Of a stretch of DNA of 64,000 nucleotides, positions 23,611 through 37,100 are shown in pieces. Each line of letters starts with the position of its first letter. The first letter of the stretch is position 1. Below the pieces are notes generated by a model. That model saw nothing but the letters and a program-made list of their open reading frames with translations, had not been told where the DNA came from and made no database searches. Origin of the DNA: Sphagnum compactum (Eukaryota; Bryophyta; Sphagnopsida; Sphagnales); assembly GCA_965153455.1 (NCBI GenBank), contig OZ234500.1, forward strand, positions 4,960,001-5,024,000, read 5' to 3'. Both the position numbers and the translations under genes were made by a program.

Positions 23611-25908
23611 CTAGTGGTACATCAAGGAAGCTGCTTCCTGGACGAAGGGTCTAGTAGCATGTACATGGATTTCGGCAGTGCGGGCGTCCTCCTCCCAAGG
23701 ATGGAAAGTTCTTCCTTCCTCCATGTGCCTCACAAATGGCACAAATAGGCTCCAGTTCTCGCTTCTGAACAGGCTTTCACACATCCGCAGGAAGGTGAAA
23801 GCACTGAGGGGTTCAAACTCTTCAAGGTTTGTCATATGGTCCCCTTTCTCACTCATTTGCAGTCTTGATTTCTTCACAATCTGGTGGTGTGCACCGGCGT
23901 CAAACCTGGGCAGCGCATTCTCTCCAGCCATTCTGATCCCAGCTTTCCGGCTAGCAATAGCAACTTGTCTGACCAAATTTTCCGGGCTGCAGACACCATT
24001 CGCAGGTTGTTCTATGTCCTTCATTTCAATACAAGTGAAGTTTAAGGTGATACCATGCTTGGCAAACATCTGAGCAATGGGTAAGTATCCATCTCTTGAC
24101 CGTGTGTTGTAGTATCCAGCAGTCAGCTCTGCAGCATGAGAGCGAGTACCATAGTGCCAATGAATACCAGCAATTTTCCCTGAGATTGTCACTCCTGTCC
24201 CACAGAAAATACCACAAGCGGCAGACAATACTCGCTCACCATGTGCAAGCAACATTTGAGAGTACCATTCGAGAAAGAACTGACCGTACTCTGACTGCCA
24301 GGATCCATCCCTCCGGAAAAAGCCAGTCTCCTCTGGCATCTGGTTGTAGTGTCCTGCATCATGAGGTCCTCCAAGCCCCCAGTGAGGTTTCCCTTGAGAG
24401 TATGCACTTGCTTTCAAGCTTGCCATCATGTATTTATCATAGCATTGGAACTCGCCAATCCCAGGGAAACGCCACTTCCCTTGGTCTTCAGGGTAAGATG
24501 GATACCGCATTTCTCCAGCAGGCCCCAGGCCACACTGAATCTCCTGTGGAACCAAACCCATACAAGCCAAAAGTTTAGTGAATTGAATGATATGTCACAA
24601 ATTTTGATGCAAGAAAGAAAGAAACAAATTTGCAGAGAAGTAGAAAGACTAAAACAGTCACATCTAGTACATGCAGATCAGAACAAAACTATGGGGATAT
24701 ATACACCACAACAAATCCATGATCTTCAAGCAAAATCCCACAGCAGGCTGCAAAGTGATGGGCTATCAAGATCAAAGACATACCACAATCACATCACCAA
24801 GAAGGTCTTCAAATGTGTCCCAGAAACTCCTCATAAAATCTGCATAAACTTGGATGGGTGTTCTGCCCTTCAAGACAGGTAGTGTGTCACACCCTAGTGA
24901 CACATACTCATGATTCCGCCTGCCAGCTTTGTCAGTGTATGCAATATCTGGATTTCTTTGCATCTCCTCAGTCACCCATGGAGGTAGGGGAATCCTGCAA
25001 GAACACAAGGTGGGTGCATCTCTGGTCAATCACCATGTCACCAACAACACAAGATCTACAAGAAACCTACAAAACTGCTTCCACCCATTTGCAGGCAGGG
25101 CTAGGCCAGAGGAAGGGAGGGAGGGAGGATTGGCTTACTTGCAAGAATCGCCAACGTTGGCTCCGCACTGATGGAAGGACATCACAGCCTGAACTTTGAG
25201 GCCGCTCTTCCTCACCATCTCTATGATCTCCTTGTACGCCGACCAGTTATAGTTTCGCGGTCCGTCCTTCTCCACAATTCCCCACCAGATGTCAATCATG
25301 ACGCCCTCCACACCCGCGCTCTTGAGCGCCACCAGGCTTGCGTTCAGAGCCCGTCGCCTGTTCACGGTATTGTTCATGCTCACGCTGTCCAACGGCAGCA
25401 TGATGAACACGGGCACGCCACCTCCGGCACCTTTGCTAGTCGCGGTCTCCTGGAAGGTATACTCCTTCCACGCCCCAGGCTGTGTCTGCCAGTCGAGGAT
25501 GGACTCCCCGAAATATTCCGTGTCTGTTGCACTAATGTCGACCTTGCAAACTCTGAGCTCCGTGGTTTCCTCCACGGCTCCGTGGCCACTTCTCCCGCTG
25601 CTCGATGACAACCTTGAACTTCTCCTGCAGCCATCGACGGATGTAGCAAACGAAGAGGCAAACGCGGAAGAAGAAGAGCAAGGAGCTTCCTGCTCATGGT
25701 TATTATGTCTGTGCAAGATCTGCTTTGGCCCTGCCGAACAGCGTGGTTGCTGTATACACAGCAAACGCGCTCCTCCTCCATCCGCCTGTGGTCTGTTGCT
25801 GGAAGACGCTTCCGCCTGCGAAGTCTCCGAGCAGAAGCTCCGCTCCGCAAAGCCGCTTGTAGGCAGCAATACGGGGTTATAGCAACTGGTGATGAAGATC
25901 GATGCCAT
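23611..25908 (-). CDS. Beta-amylase, plastid-type (GH14, EC 3.2.1.2)
   Basis: Releases maltose from non-reducing ends of starch glucans. It is probably chloroplastic and close to Arabidopsis BAM1/BAM3 (judged from remembered family sequence). Exons are 25908-25139, 24994-24784 and 24543-23611, with introns of 144 and 240 bp, giving 637 aa. Splice joins: TGCAA|GTAAGC to TGCAG|G, and GTG|GTATGT to CACAG|GAG. The first ~100 residues are Ser-rich and unconserved, fitting a transit peptide. The catalytic domain starts near [11 protein letters not shown]. Visible hallmarks are [20 protein letters not shown] (loop Asp254), [14 protein letters not shown] (general acid Glu338), the inner loop TAGYYN (~468-473) and NFTCIEMKD (general base Glu500). 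All catalytic residues are present and nothing is truncated. ATG 25908 is the first Met of the open frame and leaves room for the transit peptide. Confidence 0.96.
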
Positions 25909-26560
25909 GATCCGTCCCGATTCTTGAAGCAGCAGGAAGACTCAAGAAAAAACTATATAAAGACTGCTATTACATTCGCAAGAAGCTCTTGCAACCAGCA
26001 AAATCCTTCGCAACAACTTCTTCACAAAACTCTCAAAACAAAACTTCACGACGATGATAACAATCCCCTTAGAAGAATTTCTTCCACAACAACAATCAAG
26101 TAATGAAACCCTTGTCCCAACAAAAAATCTTCCAAGAACTCCCCTCCCCGCAAGCAAAGAAGCTTCTGGAAAACGTCACCACGTGCGACGACGGCAAACA
26201 AAATTCCTCCACAACTTTCCTTCGCCGACGCATCAAATTCTCAACAAAACACACTTCTTCCCTTGAGTTTCCCGGGATATTACAAGGCGATTGCACCTCC
26301 AGCAAAAGATTTGCTACTAGTTAAACTCTCCAAATAAAAATTGCTGCTCGGATCAATCGCATCGCAGTTGGATTTCTATCGCGAGCAGCAGACTCAGCTC
26401 CGAGAGACGAGCAAGCTCTCACTATATACGCTTCTGCACGAACACGCCGCGAGCGAGCTTGCGCTATTGGGACCTCGCTTCTGCAACAAGACGACGCGAG
26501 CTCGCTCGAATGGGACCTCGATTCCGCTCGTAACACCGCGTCGCGAGGGCTAATAGGACG
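25909..26560 (-). promoter_or_regulatory. Probable leader and promoter region of the beta-amylase
   Basis: The 650 bp upstream of the amylase start is GC-richer than average and CpG-rich at 26340-26560 (CGAGCAGC, CGACGCGAGCTCGCTCG). I infer promoter and 5' leader from position. No element is placed with confidence. Confidence 0.4.
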
Positions 26561-27064
26561 TGGATTTACACAACCTGATTGGTTCGTCACATCCCGTACT
26601 GGTCCTGAAATTCCAGGTGACGCATTACGAGAACAAGAGAACAAAAAGAAACTTGAACGAGAATAGGTACCTAGGTACTTACCTAGTACCTACTAGCCCC
26701 CTGTTTTTTTTCCCTGGCGAAATTTCGCCTAAAAGGAAACTAAAAAGTAAAGATTCCAGAAATGTATTGATTTTTGGAGCGTTTCAATCGCCAGAAATGA
26801 GAAATATATATATATATACTGGAGCACAAATTATATTACTTTTAGAAATATAAATTCGTTCTACTTTTTTCAAAGAACAAATTTTCGTGAAGGAAAATGA
26901 AATAAACCTTTTGGATTATTCCAGAATATGGAATCTTCATAATTAATTGATTATTCTGCAGACATGTACTGAAGCTGCCCCCTGTAACACGGTAGTATAA
27001 ATCGTCAAATCTCTTTATTTGGTTTTCAGTGTGTAGCCATAAATATAAAAAAGCTTGATTAAAA
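26561..27064. other. Intergenic DNA with a TAGGTACC tract
   Basis: A short palindromic run of TAGGTACCTAGGTACTTACC type lies at 26665-26695, related to the tracts at 11.9 and 60 kb. (AT)n lies near 26803-26817. No gene seen. Confidence 0.45.
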
Positions 27065-27200
27065 GATTTGTATTTGATATCTTGTTTATAGCCAGATTTG
27101 GCTAAAACCTCCTTAGGGTGAATCGCCATTTTTTTCCATATCTTCATTTAAGGGACACATAAAAAAAAATTCCTAAGAGAAATACGGCTACTCTGTTTTT
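27065..27200 (+). repeat. Dispersed repeat family D, copy 3
   Basis: TTATAGCCAGATTTGGCTAAA followed by GGGACACATAAAAAAAAATTCCTAAGAGAAA parallels 1080-1175 (TATAGCCAAATTTGGCTAAA, CACAAAAAAAATCCTTGAGAAAA). Confidence 0.55.
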
Positions 27201-27379
27201 AACCTTTTTTGGACACTTTAGTTATTTTCACCTTTTTTACTTTATTACCCGTCATAACTGTGTGCTGTCAACCACTAGCTGTGTTGCAACTGTCTTTTTC
27301 CTTCTTGTCTTTTGTTTCTTTTTTACTTTTTACCCCCACTTTTTGGTGTTTTGGTTTTTACTTAATTTACCGGATAACG

Positions 27380-27840
27380 GATCAGCCTCAGTCGTCGTCC
27401 TCGTCCATATCTCAAACTTGTGGACGAGGGGACAAGGCGGCGGAGGACGAGACCTGGACTTCGATTTCGGGACCTGTTCTGTGGCCCACAAGTGTTCAGC
27501 CACATGTCAGGACTCTTTTGGCTACTCGCGTAGGACCCACCCGAAGAAAACTCGGGTGACGACCGACCCAGTAGAAGAAATCGGGGGGTAAGGGGGGAGA
27601 GGACAGGGGGGCGCTACCGGGTAAAAAAGGGCAGGACTTGGATCTATTGGTAAGGAGAAGGCGTTTTCGTGGTAGCCGCGCGGGTCGGCGAAAAAGCTCC
27701 GCTCATGTCAATTCCGTGCATACGATTGGTTACATTATTTGCAGCAGCAGCCCCACGGTCCATCCCCCTACCGCCGCCGCCGTCGGGGCTGCGGTACCCC
27801 TCTTGGTGGGACCGGTACGTAACCAAAGGGGAAAATTATT
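27380..27840. other. CpG-rich segment, no gene resolved
   Basis: This block is GC- and CpG-rich (CCGCCGCCGCCGTCGGGGC at 27770) in an otherwise AT-rich neighbourhood. Frames are open on both strands but short, with no recognised motif. It could be a decayed first exon or promoter CpG patch of a lost gene. Confidence 0.35.
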
Positions 27841-28904
27841 TTTTTAATTCTTATTGGATTACTCTATAAAGTTTATTTCTTGTGGCTGGAGACTTTTGGG
27901 GGAGGACCATTTTTTGAACTATTAATTCTTGTTTTAAAAAAGAGAGGCGTCCAGTAACTTGAGATTTAGTTCGTAAGCACCGCCTTTTTTTCTCACCAAT
28001 CAAGCATAATGCTGATGCATCATACGGCCGTCGAGCAGGACGCAGCTCTTACACCCACAAAGTTCTTACAGGCTTGTTTTAAATGTCCTCCCATGCCTCT
28101 TCCGGAACTCGAAAACCCCCTTGCATCTTCGGGGACTTTGCTTGTTCCTTTGTTTTGGTTTGCTTGTTCCTTTGGTTTGGATCGGACGAAGAAGAAGCTT
28201 TGGGAGGCAAGGTGGGGGGGGGTTGAAGAAACTCGAGAGTGAACTCCATTTAATTCAAAGGGGATTGTTTTTGTTTTTGATGTGGGAGTGGATAAGGTAA
28301 TGTTGACGGACAAACTAAAGGCTTATCTTGTGGGCCCAGCAGCCAACCAGGGTTTGTTTTTCTCGGTTTTCTGGTTTCCAAAGTTTGGCTGATTTTTCCA
28401 AAATTTAAGCAATTTAATCCGAATTAACACCCCAAAAAAAAAAACGATTTTTTTTTCCCTCTTTTGGGGTCTCACCACAGTGGGAAAATTTGTCCAAAGA
28501 AAAACACTCTGGGCTGCCGCCGCCGCTGCCTAGGGATCACAATTTTTTTTCAATAACTCGAGGGAAGACGTCTTCGGCATAGACTCCGCTCTTGACCAAG
28601 GGTGCTCTAATACGTCCTCTAAGACGGCACATTCCCCCCATGTTGAACGACATGTTCCAGAAATTTCTCTACTCGTACAATTGAGTATACCCCCTTAGTG
28701 TGCAATATTTCCTTTCCATTATTATTCCAATGAGGTTTTTCTTCACAAAAAAAAACCCTAAACCAACAATCTCAAAATGACCAAATTATTAGGGTTAATC
28801 ATTTCATTGTTCAAACAAAATGAACTTTCCATACCGATTACCGAATACGAATCCTTTAAAGCACATTTTGTGTGGTACTTTAATGTTTTATTTGAACTAG
28901 TGGG
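27841..28904. other. Intergenic DNA, no gene seen
   Basis: Mixed composition. A CTTGTTCCTTTG/TTTGCTTGTTCCTTTGGTTT duplication at 28140-28185 resembles the TTTGCTTGTTCC words in the LRR intron array. No supported coding region. Confidence 0.4.
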
Positions 28905-28914
28905 TACCCGTGAC

Positions 28915-29185
28915 GTTTGGACACAATTCGTTCGTGTCCAGCCCGCATGTGTCGTGCCCAACCTGCCCATGTTCAGCTCGTGCCCATTCTGCTCGTGCCC
29001 AGTCCGTGTCCAGTCCGTTCGTGCCGTGCTCGTCCGTGCCCAGTCTGCTTGTGCCCAGTTCGTCCGTGCCATGCCTCTCTTCCGAACCCAGCTCGTCCGT
29101 GCTCAGTTCGTGTTTAATCCGTGCTCAGTCTCGCTCGTGCCCGTGTTCAGTCCGTGTCCAGTTCCCACCCGTGCCCAAAACAGAC
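28915..29185 (+). repeat. Degenerate GTGCCCAGTCCGT minisatellite
   Basis: Around twenty imperfect 10-13 bp units of the types CGTGCCCAGTCCGT, CGTGTCCAGTTCGT and TCGTCCGTGC. All frames across it, including a 187-codon one starting at 28777, are repeat-driven. Confidence 0.8.
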
Positions 29186-29194
29186 TGAGAGACC

Positions 29195-29325
29195 AAGCCC
29201 TGTCACAGACAGACAGACGTAGTGTTGGGCATCGCCTGCTGCTTCACCGGCCTCTCCCTCCCCCACCCCCCAAAACCCCATCACAGACAGACAGACTTAC
29301 TAAATTAATATATATGATGATTGAC
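29195..29325 (-). repeat. Reverse relative of the 8.3 kb tandem unit
   Basis: Read on the - strand it gives ATATATATTAATTTAGTAAG, TCTGTCTGTGATGGGG, GGGGGTGGGGGAGGGAGAGG and later CACTACGTCTGTCTGTCTGT. These words match 8298-8460 in the opposite orientation. The CAGACAGACAGAC blocks bound it on both sides. Confidence 0.75.
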
Positions 29326-29384
29326 AATGTTCGATCATGATAATGTTTGTATCTTATTCCTCAAGCATGTACTTCCTGTTTTGT

Positions 29385-29702
29385 AAACAAGGGGTGTGTC
29401 ACATTTGTGGCCTTGCCATTTACATTTAAAAAGTATCTTAAGGCAAAAGAAGAATTATGGAAACTTAAATATTTCACCATGCAAAAATATACCTAATCTT
29501 GAAAAATTCCTCGAAACGAAACCAAAATCCTTCAAGATGTATTATAACTCTATTATAACTAATCTCAAGTTTCAACACAAGCCAAAATATCATCTTTCAA
29601 AAATCCTCATATAAAAATAGACCTCTTATTATTACCTAGTAGGGGCCAAAATCCCTTAAGCTACTATACTCTATAATGAATCGAAACACAATATCCTTGC
29701 CT
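29385..29702 (-). repeat. Dispersed repeat family A, copy 3
   Basis: Reverse complement of the copies at 1892 and 6321, starting AAACAAGGGGTGTGTCAC and ending CAATATCCTTGCC. It contains CTCAAGTTTCAACACAAGCC and CCAAAATCCCTTAAGCTAC. Confidence 0.75.
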
Positions 29703-32482
29703 TGGTAGCCAACGCCAACAAAAGGAACTTCGAAAGCCAAAACACACATAGACCCAATGTAGCTTGTCTGCCTTTTTCTATTTTGATGGAATTCTTTTAC
29801 AAAAATCATAAAATAGTTATGAGCAACCCACCTACCTCACAAATTTGCTAAAAGAAATTAAAACTTGAAAGCGAGAATTTCAAAAATGTGAAATGCCTAC
29901 CCTACCCTTCATGGAGGAAATTTTGTGAGCCTACCATGTGCCCTCCAACTACACTAGTACTCAAATCAGCACAAGTCTCTTCAAGCTTGTTCTAACTTCT
30001 ATGGTTTAGGTTTTGAGGCAAAATTGAAACCATGTCATTCCCAAATGATCCCTATATTCTATAACAATCTCAAATCGATAACCATAACAACAAATTTCTT
30101 TGCAATAATTAAAATGTCCTACAATGTATACATTTTACACCGCTTGTTATATATATGTTATTATGTATGTTTGTTTGACAATTTTTATAGAATTTGACAA
30201 TCCATAAATTAGATTGCTCAAGAATTTTTCATTGTTCATAGTGCATAACCTTCTTCAATATATTCACGATGATGAATTTGTTTTACATTTTCAATATTCT
30301 TAAAATTTGATTTTCATGGCACCAAATTTTTATTGTGATGATAAAACTAGATGTTAGGTAAAATGTTTTATATTTGGCTAGGTTTCCTTTTTAGTTTCTT
30401 GTCTTAGCTTTTGCATTTATGCCTTGTGGACAAATTTCCATTTACTTGAGGTTATAAATGGTCCATTTATACTCATTCTTATTCTCTTTCATGATCCTTT
30501 GAAATTATTAAAAACTTATTTAGTGCAAACTCTTCTAAAACTTGTAAAGGAGTTAGATGGTGTTGCAAAACAAGCCTTCCAAACCCCAATTTATGACATT
30601 GCACCTCAATATTCATAACTTGTTAGTTATAATTAGGGTTACTACTTAAATTTTAGACAACATATTACTCAACTTTAATATGTTTTTTTTTCTAGTTGTT
30701 AATCATTTATTATAATCAATTCGATGAACGTATTCAATTTATGTTTTCAACATTTTGAATGCAATATGCTAATTATCCAATGTAAATCATATCATGTGGC
30801 ACATGTGTATATTTTATAGATTTTTAATCATTGTTTTATATTTTTGGATATGCAATGAAAACCAAATATACAAATGTAGAGACTTTTACTCTTTTTTTCA
30901 CTTCTAGCAACTTTTTTTGATCACCTATTTTCTGAATTTTTAATTTTTAATTTTTTTGGGAAATAATTCACCAAAAACAAATTTTTAACAACCACCAAGA
31001 TGTTTCAAATTTTGTGTTGTACAAAATTGCTAGATTGGAAATGAACTTGAGACTAGTTATTCACATTTGTCTCTATGGATTGTTATTTGTTATGAATCAC
31101 CACCAAACCATTTAAATGTCAAAAACAAATTCCCATTAGAAAATTTCCCATTTTTTTGGCATGTAATTCATTGCCACATACAATCCCACAATATCATCAT
31201 GTAATAATTCCACCCATTGGCCCCAATTTGAAATGAATTTGGTTGTTATAATGACCACCGATAACAAATTACCATCCTGTGGTTTACGAATATATTGAAG
31301 AACTTCAAAGAAGGTATCAAAGTTAAAATTTTAACCCTAGGGAGGTCAATTCTATTTTTCCAAATGGTGCACAAAAAAATACAAGGTGCTACTAATTCAT
31401 CATAAAGAAAAACTTATAATTTATTTATATGTGCTTAAATTTATTGTAAAAATATATTAAAAATATACCTAGAATATTTTCTAGTTTTATAAAATATTCC
31501 TTCAATATTTCATTATTTCATAACCTACCAAAAAATACCCTTTTACTTCAAGTGTTTCATAAAAAATACAAAGAGTGCCTCCCTTTCACAAAATTTAATC
31601 TTCACACAATATAATGTCAAGTAGTTTTTAAATGAGGTCTAATTGAAATCCAACTTTGTAATTGCAAAACATTGGATCAATTTTGCAAATGCATTCAAAA
31701 ATATGTCATATATTTATATAATTAAAAATAATGATATACATTTGTCTAATTTTTTTCCATACGTATATTTTCCCCTCTATGTAATTACCTATAAACCTAC
31801 CCTTCCCTATTACAAACCTATTACATGTACCTCCCAACTTCATTGACAAAACATGGAGTGGGCAACCAAATACCCATCTTTGGCTTATTTCTAAATATAT
31901 GTGTTGCCACAGACATATACAAAATAAGAACATCCTTTTTATTGTTCAACATCTAATCATATAATATAAATCTTTATGCAATTCTTAACAATGATACATA
32001 TTTTGTGCATGAACTTACAATTTCATAAACTTCATGGCATATTGTGTTACCAAAAATTATCTCCAATATTGCATGGTGATCAAAAACAATCTTGTTATTG
32101 GATGGTGACTAAAAATCTTTTCCACTCAAATGGTGCAACCATAACAATGTTACATTCATGAACAAAGGTGCAACATTTGAATTACAATTGCTACCATTTG
32201 AATTTTGAATTATAAAATCAAAATTTTCCTTAAAGGAGATCCCATCTAAATAAAGCATTTGCCCATTCAACTCAATTGTTCAAACATGTATTCACTAGGA
32301 TGGACAATGTCATGACTCTATCATGTAAGCAATTCCAAGAACCCTCAATTGCAACTACCTTAATACCTTGACATTGTGTTCACATTCTTAGGCCCTTCCA
32401 ACCATTTGGAACACAAAGTGGCTTCCCTCATCTTGATCAGGATAGACACTACAAATGAGAAAACAAAAAACAAATTTATATG

Positions 32483-32515
<33 letters not shown>

Positions 32516-33789
32516 TCAGTTTGGTCATTTTACACAAACCAATTTGTTATTCTTGATTTAAAATAGAAAAAATGTTCGTCATTAATTTAATCAATTACAA
32601 GAAACCATCAAAATGTGTATTTTAAATAAAAATGTAAATTCAACATAAGCATTTGTTCAAAAAATAAATTATTGAAAGGGATAATTTCAACGAGAATATA
32701 TTCTACCATTTGCTTAAGGCCATTAATTTAATCACCTTTAGATTTTGATAATTGATCATATCAAACTTTGTATAATATATCACAATATTAAAATAATTGT
32801 TACATATTAATTATGCAACTGTGTAAGTTTTATCGATAGGATGAAAGCGCATTATGAGAAGCCAAATTAAGCACTTTTACAACATGCATCATACATAGAA
32901 TGCATATCTCAAAATGTGTTGCATTTAATTATGGGTTTCACTTTTAGTGTTTGGGCTTTATATTTTGATTTTCACCAAAAAAATAGTATCTAGTATTATT
33001 TGGAAAAAACATTTAAGATTAAATTGAAGGAATCATGGGTATATTTATGGTATACACATTATAAAATAGCCTATTTCTTGTTTTTAGACTATATTAATGG
33101 TTGGTTTGAATAATTCATTTAATTTTTTTAAAAATGGAATTTAAAAAGATGGCCCACATCATATTTTTTGTTGTCTACCATTTGAAAATGACCATTTGTC
33201 AAAATTTTAGTTTATCACATATTTATGGTTAATGTTTAAAAAAGACCCATTTGTAATATGATAATTATCAAATTCTTCACATGGCTCACAAACGTGGTTC
33301 AATCATATGGAATCATAACATTTAGTAGATATTACAAATTTTATAAATATTAAAGATCACTTCAATCCTTTTTGGGGCATATTTGCATTTTTAATATATC
33401 ATGATCTACATTTTTTTTCACAAATATATTTTAACATCACATCATATGAAATCAAAAAGTTTTAATTACTTTAGTATTTGATTATTTTATGTTTTGGCCT
33501 ACCATAATAGGCAAAAACATTGTGAAAATCCTTCTTAGTAGTAACATAGTTGAAGTTCAAACACATGCAACTTGAGAAATAGTACAATGCCCCACCCTCA
33601 CCTCCCACCTTTGTAATCTGCTTTCATTACACTCAAGTTTGGCAAAAGCTTAAACAAAGATCATTTTTTCAAAAAACAAATCTCATTTAGGTTTCATGCA
33701 CTATTGGTGTACATGACATACATTTAGTCTTATAGACTAAAAGCTTTGATAAACTAGGCCATAAATCATCACAAACACTCTAGAGGTTG
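29703..33789. other. AT-rich gene desert, part 1
   Basis: About 4 kb of AT-rich sequence with no frame above ~75 codons and no conserved motif. A (CA)n microsatellite lies at 32486-32514. It probably consists of decayed transposon sequence, as a relative of its right edge recurs at 63.7 kb. Confidence 0.5.
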
Positions 33790-34110
33790 AACCAAATGGA
33801 TCAATCATAATGGAAGGGTCAAAACTTATAACTAGAACCAAAGGCATTACTTGGAAAAAGACTGCATGGTTTTTTTCCCAAAAAAAACTTTTACATGCAA
33901 ATGAAATTTTCAATGAATTTTTTGTAACTTATTTTTAAAAATATTTTAATTTTTCCCAACACATCACTTTTTTTTGTTAATCATTATTGATTAAAAATAA
34001 ATTTTTGAAATTGTGCAAATTCCTTACAGATTCAATGTTTCATTTTGAAAAATGATCAAAATTTAGATCATCACCAAAAATTAAAATTTCACATTCTTTA
34101 AATTTATTAT
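33790..34110 (+). repeat. Dispersed repeat H, copy 1
   Basis: Starts AACCAAATGGATCAATCATA followed by ATGGAAGGGTCAAAAC. The same sequence, with scattered changes, occupies 63690-64000 at the window edge. The true right end is unknown because copy 2 is cut by the window. Confidence 0.8.
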
Positions 34111-37100
34111 ACTTTAAGCTATAACTTTTATTCATACATCATGTACATTATAACCCATTTATATGTGGTAAAGGACTTTTGAAACTCTGAAATTTTAAAG
34201 TGGTTTTGAAACATTTTTTGAATTTTTAAAGTTTTAGAATTCCACATTTTTAAAAATATGAGTGCTTTCTAAGTGTGGTTAATATGTTCTTATCATCCAT
34301 ATTCTTTTCAATGAAAATTGTTTTATTATGTGAGTCCTTTTGATAGTCCTTTGCAAAATTGACTCCATCTGACAAATTAGGTGCACATTTTCAAATGTCC
34401 TAAATCAAAACCAAAATTTAAAATTGAATTAAATGAATACATACTTGAAGTTCTTTGACATTCATACAAGGAAAAAAGGACTAACTTGCCATGATTACTA
34501 TGGTTTTAAATAAAAAATAAATGTTTGATTTTGACTGATTATGTCTAACATCCAACATCTTTTTTGGCTCCTACATGTTTTGACCCAAAAGTTCTTTTTA
34601 TAGTTGTGATATTATATTTGTTCATCGTACAAAAATAGAAACAACCTCACATGGCCTCATCCCACTAGAACAATGTTGAGTGTAATCAAGCACTAATATG
34701 AGCCACAACAAGTGTAACCCATGTTTGGTTTTTCATGTTTAATGTACATGAAAATGTTTTAAATATGTTATGGGAACATGTGGAACAACTTGGTACATGA
34801 AAAAGGTTTGCTTTTAAACCTTTTTAGGAATTTTGGCCCCTTCATTTAGCCTATTGGTCTCATGATGGAAGCTTTAATTTTCAAAAGGGTCTAAAAACAA
34901 ACCCTTCACTTCTGTAGAGAATTGAAGTGAAATTTCTTTTTAATTTCCTTTTGGCTATATATACACTAAATATTTTTTGCCTTGAACAAATAGAACATGA
35001 GAGCTCTCAATTAAAGGGTGTGTAGATTGAAAGAAAGAAAAAGTTTTCTTTTCATGTTTCTTGACTGATGGTATGATAATCTTAAGCACTTCATGATGGC
35101 AAGCTTGTAGATGCTTTTACTTTTCAATTTGGCCTTGTATTTCAAATTTTGTAGTGGTTGGATTATATGGAACCTTTGTAGTTTATTTCTTGTTCAATTG
35201 TAAGGGTGATTTGAAGGGGCTTTCAAATTTTCTTGGTGAGGATCTATTGTGCTTTCTCAAGGTGATATCAAATTGGTTTCATTTTTCAAATTGAAAGTTT
35301 GCTCCAGTAGGTTACAAAGTTCTTGTGATTTTTTATTCTTAAAATTCAAAACATAAAAACCATATTAACCTATTTTTTGTTTATTTACAAGAACAATTAG
35401 AGGGCCTTTTGGAAATTTTTGAAATGGATTTCAATCACTTTTTCAAGGTTGTTTTAAATTTGGTTTCCATTTTCAAATCCAAGGTTTGTTTTAAAAGCTT
35501 GTGTAATTTTTGTCTTTTGAAATTCAACACATAAAAAACCCTAGAATGTTTGTTTTATTCTATTTTAAAATGTTTTGTAAAGAAGAAGGATGTAAAAATA
35601 AAATAAAAAATACACTAAATTTTTTGAAAACAAGATGTTTGTGAAAATTGTAAGGCCTTGTTGATTAGTCAACATGAGATCCTATGTGGGTTGTAAGATC
35701 CTACATAAGGTTACATTTAATGAAAAAAAAAACAAAGGAAATTTTTTTAATCTAGTTTTTTTTATTGATGTAATGAATATAAAATATTAAAAAATGCTTC
35801 TAACTTGCATAACAAATAATGTTTTCCTACTTTTTCATTTAATAAATGATTTGAAATGCCTTCACAATGACAATTATGTGTAATAGTTATAATCCACATT
35901 TTTACATAATATCGTAATTTGACATTTTTCTAATGAATATGTTTTGGTCATTGTAGTAAAAACCATGGATTTATAATCCATTGCCTTCTATAACCAATCC
36001 TAATCTATTGGGTCATCCTAATAAAAAAATCCATTACTTTTTAAGTAGGCACTTTAGTGGATAGGGTTGGCTTTTGTTAACCTATTTGCACCCTAAGAAA
36101 TATATTGTCAATGTCCTATGACACCAAAAGTGAACTATGCAATTCCAAGGTATAGAATGATAAATAACATGCTTAAAAAATAATATCTAGCTATAAGACA
36201 AGTGTACACCCCTTCGTAGACCAAATTGCAACAATCATTTATTGCATAGAAATGTTTTCCACATTCTTTTAAAAATAATTGAAATGTGTTGGCCATCAAA
36301 ATAACACTTTTCAACATCCCATTCTTTCGACTAGGCTAACGAACATTGGTGAAAAAACTAATCTTTCAATATGAAAATCTAGTGAAAAATAAAAATTATT
36401 TTTGTGATGAACTCAAAATGTAATACTAACAAATTTTTGTGAACATTTTAAAAATCTACAATTGTGATTATGTGCTTGCTTTTTCAATAAATGAATCATT
36501 TGCACCAAAATGGTATGGACATTTGTATTTGATTCCATTTAATATGACATCCATTATACAAAAATATATTTAACTTTGGAACCACACCATTAAAATGGAG
36601 TTTTTAATCTAAGTGATGTATTGATTGGATGTGGTGTTTGGGTTTCTAAGCACAACAAGTTTATTCAATGACCACATATCATAAAAGCCTTCAACAAACA
36701 AGGTATATCATATGGGTGTTTGTTTATAATTGAATAATGGTATAATTCTTCCCAAACTTTGGGGTAATACAATCTTATGGGTAAAACATACTTATTTTCT
36801 CATAATTTTTAAGTGAGTTTTAAAACTTTTTTGACCATGTCCAAAGTAATTTAACTTTTATAACTATTATGTCCATAATGTATCATATTTACGATTGACA
36901 TTTGATAAATTTTTGCTGAAATATTTATGTATTTCAGTGACAATCCCAAATTCAATATTTTAAAATTTTGATAGTTGAGGAAAAATCACACAAAATGCAC
37001 ATTATAGTGAGTATTTGTAACAATATCATAGTGGTTGGAAGAACAATTGGCAACCTACCATAAGTTGGGACCATTTGTGAATTATTTTGTGTCAAACATG

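Noticed and set aside
24349-25882. Several frames of 110-197 codons antisense to or shifted from the beta-amylase
   Set aside because: They mirror the amylase exons, and the GH14 frame is decisively conserved.
25953-25962. CTATATAAAG as a TATA box for the beta-amylase
   Set aside because: It lies only about 45 bp from the start codon, leaving almost no leader, and AT-rich words are common here.
28777-29340. 187-codon frame on the + strand
   Set aside because: Most of it is the GTGCCCAGTCCGT minisatellite, and the frames beside it are equally open.
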